Positions 44,135-52,389 of a stretch of 64,000 nt of DNA are shown here, piece by piece. The notes under the pieces are model-generated. The model made no database searches and was not told where the DNA came from. It was given only the letters and a program-made list of their open reading frames with translations. This stretch comes from UBA1783 sp033808805 (GTDB taxonomy: Bacteria > Bacillota_I > Bacilli_A > Erysipelotrichales > Erysipelotrichaceae), in assembly GCA_033808805.1 (NCBI GenBank), contig JAPXMY010000004.1, positions 1-64,000 on the forward strand. The letters are read 5' to 3'. Position 1 is the first letter of the stretch; every line of letters begins with the position of its first letter. Position numbers and translations under genes: made by a program.

Positions 44135-44203
44135 AAGTCTTGCATAAAAATATAAGATAAAGTAAAATTTAAGGGTGCTAGAAAGAAATAAAAACAAAGA
44201 AAG

Positions 44204-44232
44204 AAAAAAGCAGTTGCATTACTGCTTTTTTT
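44204..44232 (+). terminator. Terminator of the catabolic cluster
   Basis: A-rich lead, stem AGCAGT/ACTGCT, 6-nt loop, T run of seven. It overlaps the -35 side of the rpsJ promoter. Confidence 0.8.
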
Positions 44233-44242
44233 GTAGTATTAT
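44214..44242 (+). promoter_or_regulatory. Candidate S10 operon promoter
   Basis: TTGCAT, 17-bp spacer, TATTAT, partly embedded in the preceding terminator. The predicted start near 44249 would give a leader of about 125 nt. Confidence 0.5.
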
Positions 44243-44248
44243 GAATGT

Positions 44249-44372
44249 TGCGACCGTATAGATATGCGAGGTTGCCGGCGCACTGGTATCCGTTGTCATG
44301 GTGTGCAGTCGGGGAATTCGCATGGAACGGGTCTATCATGGAAATAGACAAGCAAAAAAGGAGGAAATATCC
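44249..44372 (+). promoter_or_regulatory. Structured leader of the S10 operon
   Basis: Contains a hairpin GCGCAC/GTGTGC (44278-44283 with 44301-44306) and GTCTAT/ATAGAC (44331-44349) just before the rpsJ ribosome binding site. No T tract, so this is not a simple terminator. Likely a ribosomal-protein autoregulatory RNA; the ligand is not identifiable here. Confidence 0.55.
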
Positions 44373-44684
44373 ATGGCAAGAAACATTGTAAGAATTCGTC
44401 TGAAAGCTTATGAACATCGTTCTTTAGACTCAGCAACGCAAAAGATTGTTGAGGCAGCATTAAAGCACGGTGCGAAAAAGGTTGTAGGACCAGTACCACT
44501 ACCAACTGAAAAACAGGTAGTAACAGTAATCAGAGCTACTCACAAGTACAAAGATTCAAGAGAACAGTTCGAAATGAGAACACATAAAAGATTGGTTGAA
44601 ATCGTCGGCCCAACTGCTGAAACGATTAATGCGTTAAGCGGTTTAGAGTTGCCAAGCGGTGTCGATATTGAAATCAAACTTTAG
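44373..44684 (+). CDS. rpsJ: 30S ribosomal protein S10
   Basis: 103 residues, usual length. MARNIVRIRLKAYEH, then IVGPTAETINAL and LPSGVDIEIKL. Start 44373 follows AGGAGGAAATATCC and matches the family N-terminus; the longer reading from 44298 runs through the leader. First gene of the 24-gene ribosomal superoperon. Confidence 0.97.
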   Translation: MARNIVRIRLKAYEHRSLDSATQKIVEAALKHGAKKVVGPVPLPTEKQVVTVIRATHKYKDSREQFEMRTHKRLVEIVGPTAETINALSGLELPSGVDIEIKL

Positions 44685-44702
44685 GAATTAGGAGGAGACA
44701 TC

Positions 44703-45377
44703 ATGAAAGGACTAATCGGTAGAAAACTTGGCATGACTCAAGTATTCGCCAGTGATGGGACACTCATTCCAGTTACAGTCGTTAAGGTATTCCCTAATGT
44801 GGTTACCCAGAAGAAAACAGTGGAAAACGATGGTTATGTAGCACTACAACTTGGAATGGAAGACCTAAAAGAACACAAAGCTACAAAGGCAAACAAAGGG
44901 CATGCTGCCAAGGCTAACACAGCACCAAAGAGATTCTATAGAGAAATCAGAACTGATGAAATGGCTGATTTAGAACTTGGCGCAGTCGTAACTGCAGATT
45001 TATTTGAAGCAGGCGACAAGGTTGATGTTCAGGGAACATCTCGTGGTAAAGGTTACATGGGAGGCGTTTACCGCAATAACCAGAAATTATTATTTGCAAC
45101 CCATGGTGCAGGACCAGCACACAGAACAATTGGTTCATTAGCTACCAACGGACGTACTAACGCTCGTATTAATAAGGGTAGAATAATGGCTGGTCAGGAA
45201 GGTAATTACACTACTACAAATCAAAACCTGGAAATTATCAAAGTTGATATGGAAAATGAATGCCTGTTAATTAAAGGAAATGTTCCAGGACCAAGAAGAG
45301 GTGTGGTAATTGTAAAAACAACAGTTAAACCTGTTAAACACGTTGACCCAGTTGAATTGGTCAACTATGAAATTTAG
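44703..45377 (+). CDS. rplC: 50S ribosomal protein L3
   Basis: 224 residues, slightly long for L3. MKGLIGRKLGMTQVF, GTSRGKGYMGGVYR and the central loop GRIMAGQEGN reaching towards the peptidyl transferase centre are typical. AGGAGGAGACATC precedes the start. A segment at about 57-75 is Lys/Ala-rich and accounts for part of the extra length. Confidence 0.97.
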   Translation: MKGLIGRKLGMTQVFASDGTLIPVTVVKVFPNVVTQKKTVENDGYVALQLGMEDLKEHKATKANKGHAAKANTAPKRFYREIRTDEMADLELGAVVTADLFEAGDKVDVQGTSRGKGYMGGVYRNNQKLLFATHGAGPAHRTIGSLATNGRTNARINKGRIMAGQEGNYTTTNQNLEIIKVDMENECLLIKGNVPGPRRGVVIVKTTVKPVKHVDPVELVNYEI

Positions 45378-45391
45378 AAGGAGGCTCACAT

Positions 45392-46024
45392 ATGTCATTG
45401 ATTGTAAAAGTAACTGACCAAAAAGGTGCTCAATTACATGATATCGAATTGAATGAAAATGTCTTCGGTATTGAGCCAAACCAACAGGCGATGTTTGATG
45501 CGGTAGTTATGCAGCAGGCATCACTAAGACAAGGCACGCATAAAACAAAAGGGCGTAGCGAAGTTAGTGGAGCTAACAAAAAACCTTGGCGTCAAAAGGG
45601 AACTGGTCGTGCAAGACATGGTTCAAGAAAAACCCCACAATTCGTTGGTGGTGGAGTGGTATTTGGACCAACTCCAAGAAGCTATAAATACAGAATTAAC
45701 CGCAAGGTGGCAAGATTGGCTTTAAAATCATATCTATCAACATTTGCTGCTGAAGGCAATATTAAAGTTGTTGATAAGATGGTATTCAATGCACCAAAGA
45801 CTAAAGATTTTGTTCAAGTAATGAAGGACTTAGGTGTAGATAGAAAAGTACTATTCGTTTTCGATATAGAAGAAGATTGGGAAAATGCTGAATTAAGTAT
45901 GAGAAATATTCAAAATGCTACATTCACATTTGCAGAAGGCATCAACTGTTTAGAATTAGCTAATTCATATACAATTGTTGCTACTGAATCAGCAATCAAT
46001 AAGATTGAGGAGGCATTAAAGTAA
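45392..46024 (+). CDS. rplD: 50S ribosomal protein L4
   Basis: 210 residues. KPWRQKGTGRARHGSRKTPQ is the extended loop that lines the exit tunnel near the macrolide site; GGGVVFGPTPRSY is also diagnostic. L4 represses the S10 operon in enterobacteria. Only 1 bp separates it from rplW. Confidence 0.97.
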   Translation: MSLIVKVTDQKGAQLHDIELNENVFGIEPNQQAMFDAVVMQQASLRQGTHKTKGRSEVSGANKKPWRQKGTGRARHGSRKTPQFVGGGVVFGPTPRSYKYRINRKVARLALKSYLSTFAAEGNIKVVDKMVFNAPKTKDFVQVMKDLGVDRKVLFVFDIEEDWENAELSMRNIQNATFTFAEGINCLELANSYTIVATESAINKIEEALK

Positions 46025-46025
46025 T

Positions 46026-46313
46026 ATGGCAGCTAGAGATATTATCATTCGTCCAATCGTGACTGAAAAAACAATGTTGCTTCAGGAGCAAGATAACAAA
46101 GTAACATTTGAAGTTGCTAAGGGAGTTAACAAAACTGCAGTAAGACAGGCAGTAGAAGAAATCTTCAATGTAAAAGTTGAAAAAGTAAACATTTCTAACA
46201 CAGCTTCTAAGAAAAGAAGAGTGGGACGTTATGTTGGTACAGTCGGTGGTTATCGCAAAGCTGTCGTTAAATTAGCTGAAGGTTACTCAATCGATCTGTA
46301 CGATAAGGACTAA
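46026..46313 (+). CDS. rplW: 50S ribosomal protein L23
   Basis: 95 residues, normal. RDIIIRPIVTEKTMLL and KKRRVGRYVGTVGGYRKAVV are family motifs. L23 docks trigger factor and SRP at the tunnel exit. A 69-bp gap with a weak CGGAA/TTCCG hairpin follows before rplB. Confidence 0.97.
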   Translation: MAARDIIIRPIVTEKTMLLQEQDNKVTFEVAKGVNKTAVRQAVEEIFNVKVEKVNISNTASKKRRVGRYVGTVGGYRKAVVKLAEGYSIDLYDKD

Positions 46314-46382
46314 AAAGTAGTTCTTAAAAATTATCGGAAGACAACGCTATTTCCGGACAATTGCGTATAGGAGGAAAAGAAA

Positions 46383-47219
46383 GTGGCAATTAAAAAGTAT
46401 AAACCTACGACTCCTGGTCGTAGAGGAATGACTACAATTGACTATAACAAAGTATTAACTGCAAAAAAGCCAGAACGTTCATTATTAGCTCCTAAGAAGT
46501 CTCAAGGTGGTCGTAACAATACAGGACGTATCACTACCAGACATCAGGGTGGAGGACATAAAAGGGCGTATCGTATCATTGACTTTAAACGCAACAAGGA
46601 TAATATTCCTGCAAAAGTTGCAACAATCGAATATGATCCAAACAGAAGCGCTTTTATTGCATTATTAAATTATGTCGATGGTGAAAAACGTTACATCATC
46701 GCACCAGAAGGATTAACAGTTGGGCAAACAGTTATCTCAGGCGAAACAGCTGACATTTTAACAGGTAACTGCTGTCAGATGAACAACATGCCAGATGGTA
46801 CATTCATTCATAACGTTGAATTAAAACCTGGTAAGGGTGGACAGCTGGCAAGAAGTGCTGGTTGCAGTGCTCAAATTCTAGGTTCTGAAGGTAAGTATGT
46901 TTTAGTTAGATTATCTTCAGGTGAAGTTAGAAAAATCTTAGGTGTCTGCCGTGCAACCATTGGTACAGTAGGTAACTCTGATCACAGTTTAGTAAATATT
47001 GGTAAAGCTGGCAGATCGCGCTGGCAAGGTAAAAGACCTACAGTCAGAGGTTCAGCAATGAACCCAGTTGACCATCCACATGGTGGTGGTGAAGGAAGAA
47101 CTCCAATCGGACGTAAATCACCAATGACTCCATGGGGCAAGAAAGCTATGGGTGTAAGAACCCGTAAAAGCAAAAAGAAGAGCAGTCAACTAATTGTTCG
47201 CCGTCGTGGCAAGAAGTAA
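46383..47219 (+). CDS. rplB: 50S ribosomal protein L2
   Basis: 278 residues. GRNNTGRITTRHQGGGHKR and VDHPHGGGEGRTPIGRK, with the conserved His near the peptidyl transferase centre, are diagnostic. GTG start after TAGGAGGAAAAGAAA. Confidence 0.98.
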   Translation: MAIKKYKPTTPGRRGMTTIDYNKVLTAKKPERSLLAPKKSQGGRNNTGRITTRHQGGGHKRAYRIIDFKRNKDNIPAKVATIEYDPNRSAFIALLNYVDGEKRYIIAPEGLTVGQTVISGETADILTGNCCQMNNMPDGTFIHNVELKPGKGGQLARSAGCSAQILGSEGKYVLVRLSSGEVRKILGVCRATIGTVGNSDHSLVNIGKAGRSRWQGKRPTVRGSAMNPVDHPHGGGEGRTPIGRKSPMTPWGKKAMGVRTRKSKKKSSQLIVRRRGKK

Positions 47220-47238
47220 TGAAAGGAGATAGATTTAA

Positions 47239-47514
47239 ATGAGTCGTAGTTTAAAAAAGGGCCCATTCGCCGATAAACATCTATTGAAAAAAGTTGAGGC
47301 AATGAACGCTAGTGGAAGAAAAGAAGTTATTAAGACATGGTCTCGTCGTTCAACGATCTATCCATCATTCTTAGAACACACCTTTGCTGTGCATAACGGT
47401 AAAGAACATGTTCCTGTCTATATCACAGAAGATATGGTTGGTCATAAATTAGGTGAATTCGTTCCAACGAGAAAATTTGGTGGACACGGTGACGATAGAA
47501 AGACTAAGAAATAG
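47239..47514 (+). CDS. rpsS: 30S ribosomal protein S19
   Basis: 91 residues. MSRSLKKGPFADKHL and FVPTRKFGGH are family signatures. Binds 16S rRNA in the 30S head with S13. AAAGGAGATAG precedes the start. Confidence 0.97.
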   Translation: MSRSLKKGPFADKHLLKKVEAMNASGRKEVIKTWSRRSTIYPSFLEHTFAVHNGKEHVPVYITEDMVGHKLGEFVPTRKFGGHGDDRKTKK

Positions 47515-47528
47515 GAGGGAAAATTAAT

Positions 47529-47864
47529 ATGGAAGTAAAAGCATTAGCCAAAAACGTCCGTTTGACTCCTAGAAAAGTCAGACTGGTCTTAGATTTAGTA
47601 AGAGGAAAGAACATTGAAGAAGCATTAGCAATTTTAAAGTTCACTCCAAGAGCTGCATCACCAGTTGTAGCTAAATTAGTTAAATCAGCTGTAGCAAACG
47701 CTACAAACAATCACAACTTAATTGAAGATAAGTTATATATCAAAGCTTGTTATGCTGATGAAGCAAGAACATTAAAACGTTGGAGAGCAAGAGCTAGAGG
47801 CTCTGCATCTCAAATCTTAAAAAGAAGCAGCCATATTACAGTAGTGGTTGCAGAAAGAGAATAG
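47529..47864 (+). CDS. rplV: 50S ribosomal protein L22
   Basis: 111 residues. NVRLTPRKVRLVLDLVRGK is the N-terminal signature, and the tunnel hairpin ends in RARGSASQILKRSSHITVVV. Mutations of this hairpin alter macrolide response in other species. Confidence 0.97.
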   Translation: MEVKALAKNVRLTPRKVRLVLDLVRGKNIEEALAILKFTPRAASPVVAKLVKSAVANATNNHNLIEDKLYIKACYADEARTLKRWRARARGSASQILKRSSHITVVVAERE

Positions 47865-47875
47865 GAGGAAGATTT

Positions 47876-48643
47876 ATGGGTCAGAAAGTATCACCTATTG
47901 GAATGCGCGTAGGCGTTATTCGTGATTGGGAATCAAGATGGTTTGCTGAGAAAGAATATGGCACTTTATTACAAGAAGACATTAAGATCCGTGAATGCCT
48001 GTTCAAAGAATTAAAAGATGCTGAAGTAAGCAGAATTGAAATTGAAAGAAGCAAAAACAGTGTCCAACTATTCATCAAAACAGCAAGACCTGGTGCTATC
48101 ATCGGTCAAGATGGTGAAAGAGTTGAAGCGTTAAAGAAAAAATTAGAAAAAATCATTGATGGCAAGAGATTAAATATTAAAGTAGTCGAAATTGCCAACC
48201 CTGATTTAGATGCTCGTTTAGTAGCTAGATCTGTTGCTGATCAGTTAGAAGGAAGAGCTTCATTCAGAACTGTTCAGAAAAGAGCAATCCAAAAAACTAT
48301 GAGAGCTGGAGCAAAGGGAATTAAAACTTTAGTTTCAGGAAGACTTGGTGGAACTGACATTGCTAGAAGTGAAGGTTATTCTGAGGGTGTTGTACCATTA
48401 CATACAATCAGAGCAGACATTGACTTTGCACATGAAGGCGCTATGACAACTTATGGTATTCTGGGTGTTAAAGTATGGATTTGTAGAGGCGAAGTATTAA
48501 GAGGCGAAATGGTTAAAGAACCAGAAGCTCCTAAATATAATGTTCCTAGAAATACGCGTAGAAGAAACCCTAGAAGAGATAGCTCAAGAAGAGACACAAG
48601 ATCTAGAAATGCATCAGTTGAAAATAAGGAGGTTGCTGAATAA
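47876..48643 (+). CDS. rpsC: 30S ribosomal protein S3, extended C-terminus
   Basis: 255 residues, about 35 longer than the usual 215-220. MGQKVSPIGMRVGVI opens it; the KH domain is at about 40-110 and LGGTDIARSEGYSEG is conserved. The added tail (from about 220) is rich in Arg, Asn and Ser and ends acidic (ENKEVAE). Overlaps rplP by 1 bp. Confidence 0.97.
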   Translation: MGQKVSPIGMRVGVIRDWESRWFAEKEYGTLLQEDIKIRECLFKELKDAEVSRIEIERSKNSVQLFIKTARPGAIIGQDGERVEALKKKLEKIIDGKRLNIKVVEIANPDLDARLVARSVADQLEGRASFRTVQKRAIQKTMRAGAKGIKTLVSGRLGGTDIARSEGYSEGVVPLHTIRADIDFAHEGAMTTYGILGVKVWICRGEVLRGEMVKEPEAPKYNVPRNTRRRNPRRDSSRRDTRSRNASVENKEVAE

Positions 48644-49062
48644 TGTTAATGCCAAAAAGAACAAAGTACAGAAGACCTCATAGAGTTAGCTACGAAGGCC
48701 GTAGCAAAGCTGGTAGAAAAGTACATTTTGGTGAATATGGTCTGGTTGCAGAACAAGGTGCCTATATCACCAATAACCAAATTGAAGCAGCACGTATCGC
48801 AATGACTCGTTATATGAGACGTGGTGGTAAAGTTTGGATTAAAATATTCCCACATTTAGCTAAAACAGCTAAACCGTTGGAAGTTCGTATGGGTTCTGGT
48901 AAAGGTGCTCCAGATGGATGGGTAGCAGTTGTACAAGCTGGACGCGTTCTATTTGAAGTAGCTGGTGTATCTGAAGAAGTAGCTAGAGAAGCATTACGTT
49001 TAGCTGCTCATAAGTTACCTATCAAGACTCGCTTTGTGGTAAAAGGACAGGAGGAAAAATAG
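48643..49062 (+). CDS. rplP: 50S ribosomal protein L16
   Basis: 139 residues. MLMPKRTKYRRPHR and MGSGKGAPDGWVAVV are diagnostic. Starts by TAATG coupling to rpsC with an AGGAGG inside the rpsC end. Confidence 0.97.
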   Translation: MLMPKRTKYRRPHRVSYEGRSKAGRKVHFGEYGLVAEQGAYITNNQIEAARIAMTRYMRRGGKVWIKIFPHLAKTAKPLEVRMGSGKGAPDGWVAVVQAGRVLFEVAGVSEEVAREALRLAAHKLPIKTRFVVKGQEEK

Positions 49063-49065
49063 TTT

Positions 49066-49263
49066 ATGCAAAAAATGAAAGAAATTCGTCAACTATCTGA
49101 TGCAGATTTACTAAGACAGATTGATACATTGAAAGAAGAACTATTTGACTTGCGTTTCAAACAGGCTACAGGCTTCTTGGAAAACCCTGCACGCATCAGA
49201 GAAATTCGTAAAACAATTGCTCGTATTAAAACAGTTTTGACAGAACGTCAAAACAATGCTTAA
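49066..49263 (+). CDS. rpmC: 50S ribosomal protein L29
   Basis: 65 residues. Helical hairpin protein: LSDADLLRQIDTLKEELFDLR then IREIRKTIARIKTVL. Its ribosome binding site AGGAGG lies within the end of rplP. Confidence 0.95.
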   Translation: MQKMKEIRQLSDADLLRQIDTLKEELFDLRFKQATGFLENPARIREIRKTIARIKTVLTERQNNA

Positions 49264-49277
49264 GGAGGATCTGAAAG

Positions 49278-49541
49278 ATGAAAGAAAGATCAGCTCGTAA
49301 AGTTTACCGCGGTGTTGTAGTCAGCAATAAAAGCAATAAGACAATCGTTGTTGAAGTTACAACTTCAAAAGACTATGGAAAATATGGTAAACGCGTAAAA
49401 TATTCAAAGAGATTTGCTGCTCATGATGAAAACAATGTTGCCAATATTGGTGATAAAGTTGTAATCATGGAAACAAGACCTTTATCTGCTACTAAACATT
49501 TCCGTTTAATTGAAGTAGTGGAAAAGGCTCAAGAGTTATAG
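49278..49541 (+). CDS. rpsQ: 30S ribosomal protein S17
   Basis: 87 residues. YRGVVVSNKSNKTIVVEV and the GDKVVIMETRPLSATKHFRL segment define the OB-fold S17. AAGGAGGATCTGAAAG precedes the start. Confidence 0.97.
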   Translation: MKERSARKVYRGVVVSNKSNKTIVVEVTTSKDYGKYGKRVKYSKRFAAHDENNVANIGDKVVIMETRPLSATKHFRLIEVVEKAQEL

Positions 49542-49554
49542 GAGGTAATGATAA

Positions 49555-49923
49555 ATGATTCGTAATGAAAGCCGTTTAAAAGTTGCCGACAATACAGGAG
49601 CAAAGGAATTATTGGTTATCCGCTGTTTAGGTGGATCTGCTAGAAAATTTTCTTCTATCGGTGATGTTGTAGTGTGCACAGTTAAAAGTGCTACTCCTCA
49701 TGGCGCTGTTAAGAAGGGTCAAATTGTTAAAGCGGTTATCGTTAGAACTACTTACCCAGTAAGAAGAGACAACGGTACATATATCAAGTTTGATGATAAC
49801 GCTGCAGTTATCATTAAAGAAGACAAGTCACCAGTAGGGACTCGTATATTCGGCCCTGTAGCTAGAGAAGTCAGAGAAGCTGAATATACCAAGATTGCTT
49901 CCCTTGCTGCTGAAGTTTTATAG
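49555..49923 (+). CDS. rplN: 50S ribosomal protein L14
   Basis: 122 residues, exact family length. ESRLKVADNTGAKELLVIR and RIFGPVAREVR are diagnostic. Start of the spc part; no promoter or gap separates it from the S10 part. Confidence 0.98.
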   Translation: MIRNESRLKVADNTGAKELLVIRCLGGSARKFSSIGDVVVCTVKSATPHGAVKKGQIVKAVIVRTTYPVRRDNGTYIKFDDNAAVIIKEDKSPVGTRIFGPVAREVREAEYTKIASLAAEVL

Positions 49924-49936
49924 GAGGCAAAAAAGT

Positions 49937-50257
49937 ATGAAAATCAAAAAAGGTGATAAAGTACAGGTAATTGCTGGAAAGGATAAAGGCGTTACAGGTG
50001 ATGTATTGGCTGTTTATCCTGACAAGAATAAAGTTGTTGTTGAAGGTGTTAATATTTTAAAGAAACACGTTAGACCTTCACAGTTAAATCCAGAAGGTGG
50101 AATCCTGAGTCAGGAAGCTCCAATTGATGCTTCTAACGTCATGGTTTATGACACAAAGAAGAAAGTTGCTGGAAGAGTTGGCTATCGTTTTGAAGGTGGC
50201 AAAAAAATTAGAATTAATAAAAAGAGCGGTAACGAAATCAAGACCGCTAAAAGATAA
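49937..50257 (+). CDS. rplX: 50S ribosomal protein L24
   Basis: 106 residues. MKIKKGDKVQVIAGKDKG is the KOW motif. ATG 49937 follows AGGAGGCAAAAAAGT; the frame open from 49895 lies inside rplN. Confidence 0.97.
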   Translation: MKIKKGDKVQVIAGKDKGVTGDVLAVYPDKNKVVVEGVNILKKHVRPSQLNPEGGILSQEAPIDASNVMVYDTKKKVAGRVGYRFEGGKKIRINKKSGNEIKTAKR

Positions 50258-50268
50258 GGAGGAGAAAG

Positions 50269-50808
50269 ATGAATCGTTTAACTCAAAAATTCAATGATGA
50301 AGTTGTTAACAAATTGATGGAACGTTTTAACTACTCTTCTGTTATGGAATGTCCAAGACTTGATAAGATTGTTATCAATATGGGTGTTGGTGATGCTATT
50401 GGCAATCCTAAAGCTTTAGAAGAAGCCGTTGAACACTTAACACTTATCTCTGGGCAAAAGCCAGTTATCACTAAAGCTAAAAAATCAATTGCTAACTTCA
50501 AATTAAGAGACGGTATGTCAATTGGCTGTAAAGTTACTCTAAGAGGTGAAAGAATGTATGACTTCTTTGATAAGTTGATTTCTATCGCTTTACCACGTGT
50601 ACGTGACTTCAGAGGCGTTTCAAAAACAGCATTTGATGGTAGAGGTAACTATACTTTAGGTGTTAAGGAACAATTAATTTTCCCAGAAATCAGTTATGAT
50701 AAAGTAAATATTACTAGAGGAATGGACATTGTTATTGTAACAACAGCAAAAACAAACCAAGAGGCACATGCTTTATTGCAAGCATTGGGAATGCCTTTTG
50801 CTAGATAG
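50269..50808 (+). CDS. rplE: 50S ribosomal protein L5
   Basis: 179 residues. VINMGVGDAIGNPKALEEA, KPVITKAKKSIANFKLRDG and VRDFRGVSKTAFDGRGNY are family signatures. Binds 5S rRNA. Confidence 0.98.
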   Translation: MNRLTQKFNDEVVNKLMERFNYSSVMECPRLDKIVINMGVGDAIGNPKALEEAVEHLTLISGQKPVITKAKKSIANFKLRDGMSIGCKVTLRGERMYDFFDKLISIALPRVRDFRGVSKTAFDGRGNYTLGVKEQLIFPEISYDKVNITRGMDIVIVTTAKTNQEAHALLQALGMPFAR

Positions 50809-50822
50809 GAGGATGAGGAAAA

Positions 50823-51008
50823 ATGGCAAGAAAAGCAATGATAAACAAGGCTAATAAACGCGCAAAATTTTCAACCAGAGCATATACTAGATGCGAGCGT
50901 TGCGGAAGACCTCATTCAGTCTTAAGAAAATTTAAATTATGTCGTATCTGCTTCAGAGAATTAGCTTATAAAGGCGAAATTCCAGGAGTCAGAAAGGCTA
51001 GTTGGTAA
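50823..51008 (+). CDS. rpsZ: 30S ribosomal protein S14, zinc type Z
   Basis: 61 residues, the short zinc-containing form. Cys pairs CERC and CRIC form the zinc site; GRPHSVLRKFKLCR and PGVRKASW are conserved. In some species a longer zinc-free S14 replaces it under zinc limitation. Confidence 0.97.
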   Translation: MARKAMINKANKRAKFSTRAYTRCERCGRPHSVLRKFKLCRICFRELAYKGEIPGVRKASW

Positions 51009-51023
51009 AAGGAGGAAAACACT

Positions 51024-51425
51024 ATGTCAATTACAGATCCAATTGCTGATATGCTTACACGCATTAGAAATGCTGTACAGGCTAAACACGACAGTGTTTT
51101 AATTCCTTGCAGCAAGCAGAAATTAGAAATCGCTAGAATTTTAAAAGAAGAAGGCTTCATTAATGATTATTCAGTTGATGCTAGTGATAGTGTTAAAAAG
51201 AATATTGTTATTTCATTAAAATACGGAAAACATGGCCAGAAGATTATTCATGGAATCAAACGTATTTCAAAACCTGGCTTAAGAGTTTACGTTGAAGCTG
51301 ACAAATTGCCAAGAGTTCTAAACGGTTTAGGTATCGCTATCATCTCAACATCTAGTGGTGTTATGACTGATAAAGATGCAAAAGTTAAACACGTTGGTGG
51401 CGAAGTTCTCGCCTACGTTTGGTAG
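51024..51425 (+). CDS. rpsH: 30S ribosomal protein S8
   Basis: 133 residues. DPIADMLTRIRNA and GIAIISTSSGVMTDKDA are diagnostic; S8 represses the spc operon in enterobacteria. AAGGAGGAAAACACT precedes the start. Confidence 0.98.
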   Translation: MSITDPIADMLTRIRNAVQAKHDSVLIPCSKQKLEIARILKEEGFINDYSVDASDSVKKNIVISLKYGKHGQKIIHGIKRISKPGLRVYVEADKLPRVLNGLGIAIISTSSGVMTDKDAKVKHVGGEVLAYVW

Positions 51426-51453
51426 AATTTAATTAAAGAAAGGAAGACACAAA

Positions 51454-52002
51454 ATGTCACGTATCGGAAATAAAACGATTACCATTCCTGCAGGTGTAGA
51501 AATTAATGTTGCTGATGGGAATGAGGTGACTGTTAAAGGGCCTAAAGGAACTTTAACTCGTCAGTTTGATAGTAGATTAGAAATCGTTGTTGACGAAGGA
51601 ACTATTACAGTAAAACGTCCAAGTGATGAAAAATTTATCAAACAATTACATGGTACAACCAGATCATTATTGAATAATATGGTTACAGGTGTATCAGAAG
51701 GATTCGTTAAAGAATTAGTTATTGAAGGTGTTGGTTATAGAGCTGCTGTTGAAGGTCAAACCTTAAGATTGAATATGGGCTTTTCTCATCCAGTAATTAT
51801 TACTGCTGAAGAGGGCTTAACAATAGAATGCCCTAAACAAACACAGATTATCGTAAAAGGCATCGATAAACAAAGAGTCGGTGAATTAGCTGCAAATATT
51901 AGAGCCGTCAGAAAACCAGAACCTTATAAAGGTAAAGGTATTGCTTACAAGGGTGAAAAGATCCGTCGTAAGGAAGGTAAGACTGCAGCTTCAGGCAAGT
52001 AG
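51454..52002 (+). CDS. rplF: 50S ribosomal protein L6
   Basis: 182 residues. MSRIGNKTITIPAGVE, GVSEGFVKELVIEGVGYRA and the C-terminal PEPYKGKGIAYKGEKIRRKE are diagnostic. Sits near the GTPase centre. Confidence 0.98.
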   Translation: MSRIGNKTITIPAGVEINVADGNEVTVKGPKGTLTRQFDSRLEIVVDEGTITVKRPSDEKFIKQLHGTTRSLLNNMVTGVSEGFVKELVIEGVGYRAAVEGQTLRLNMGFSHPVIITAEEGLTIECPKQTQIIVKGIDKQRVGELAANIRAVRKPEPYKGKGIAYKGEKIRRKEGKTAASGK

Positions 52003-52018
52003 GGAGGGAGTTTAAGAT

Positions 52019-52375
52019 ATGATTAAAAAAACACCTAGAAACAAACAAAGAATTCGTCGTCATATTCGTGTTCGTACCAAAGTCAGTGGTACAGCAGATA
52101 CTCCACGTTTAAACGTATTCCGTTCAAACGCTCATATCCATACACAGATTATTGATGACACAAAGGGAACTACATTAGTTTCAGCAAGTTCAGTTGATAT
52201 GAAATTAGCTCATGGTGGAAACATCGAAGCTGCTAGGCAGGTTGGTGCAGAAGTTGCTAAACGTGCTTTAGAAAAGGGTATTGATAAAGTTGTATTCGAC
52301 CGTGGTGGTTATGTATATCATGGTAGAGTAAAAGCTTTAGCAGAAGGCGCAAGAGAAGCTGGATTAAAATTCTAA
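52019..52375 (+). CDS. rplR: 50S ribosomal protein L18
   Basis: 118 residues. RIRRHIRVRTKVSGTADTPR and VFDRGGYVYHGRVKALAEGA are diagnostic; binds 5S rRNA. GGGAGGGAGTTTAAGAT precedes the start. Confidence 0.98.
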   Translation: MIKKTPRNKQRIRRHIRVRTKVSGTADTPRLNVFRSNAHIHTQIIDDTKGTTLVSASSVDMKLAHGGNIEAARQVGAEVAKRALEKGIDKVVFDRGGYVYHGRVKALAEGAREAGLKF

Positions 52376-52389
52376 TAGGAGGAAAAACA

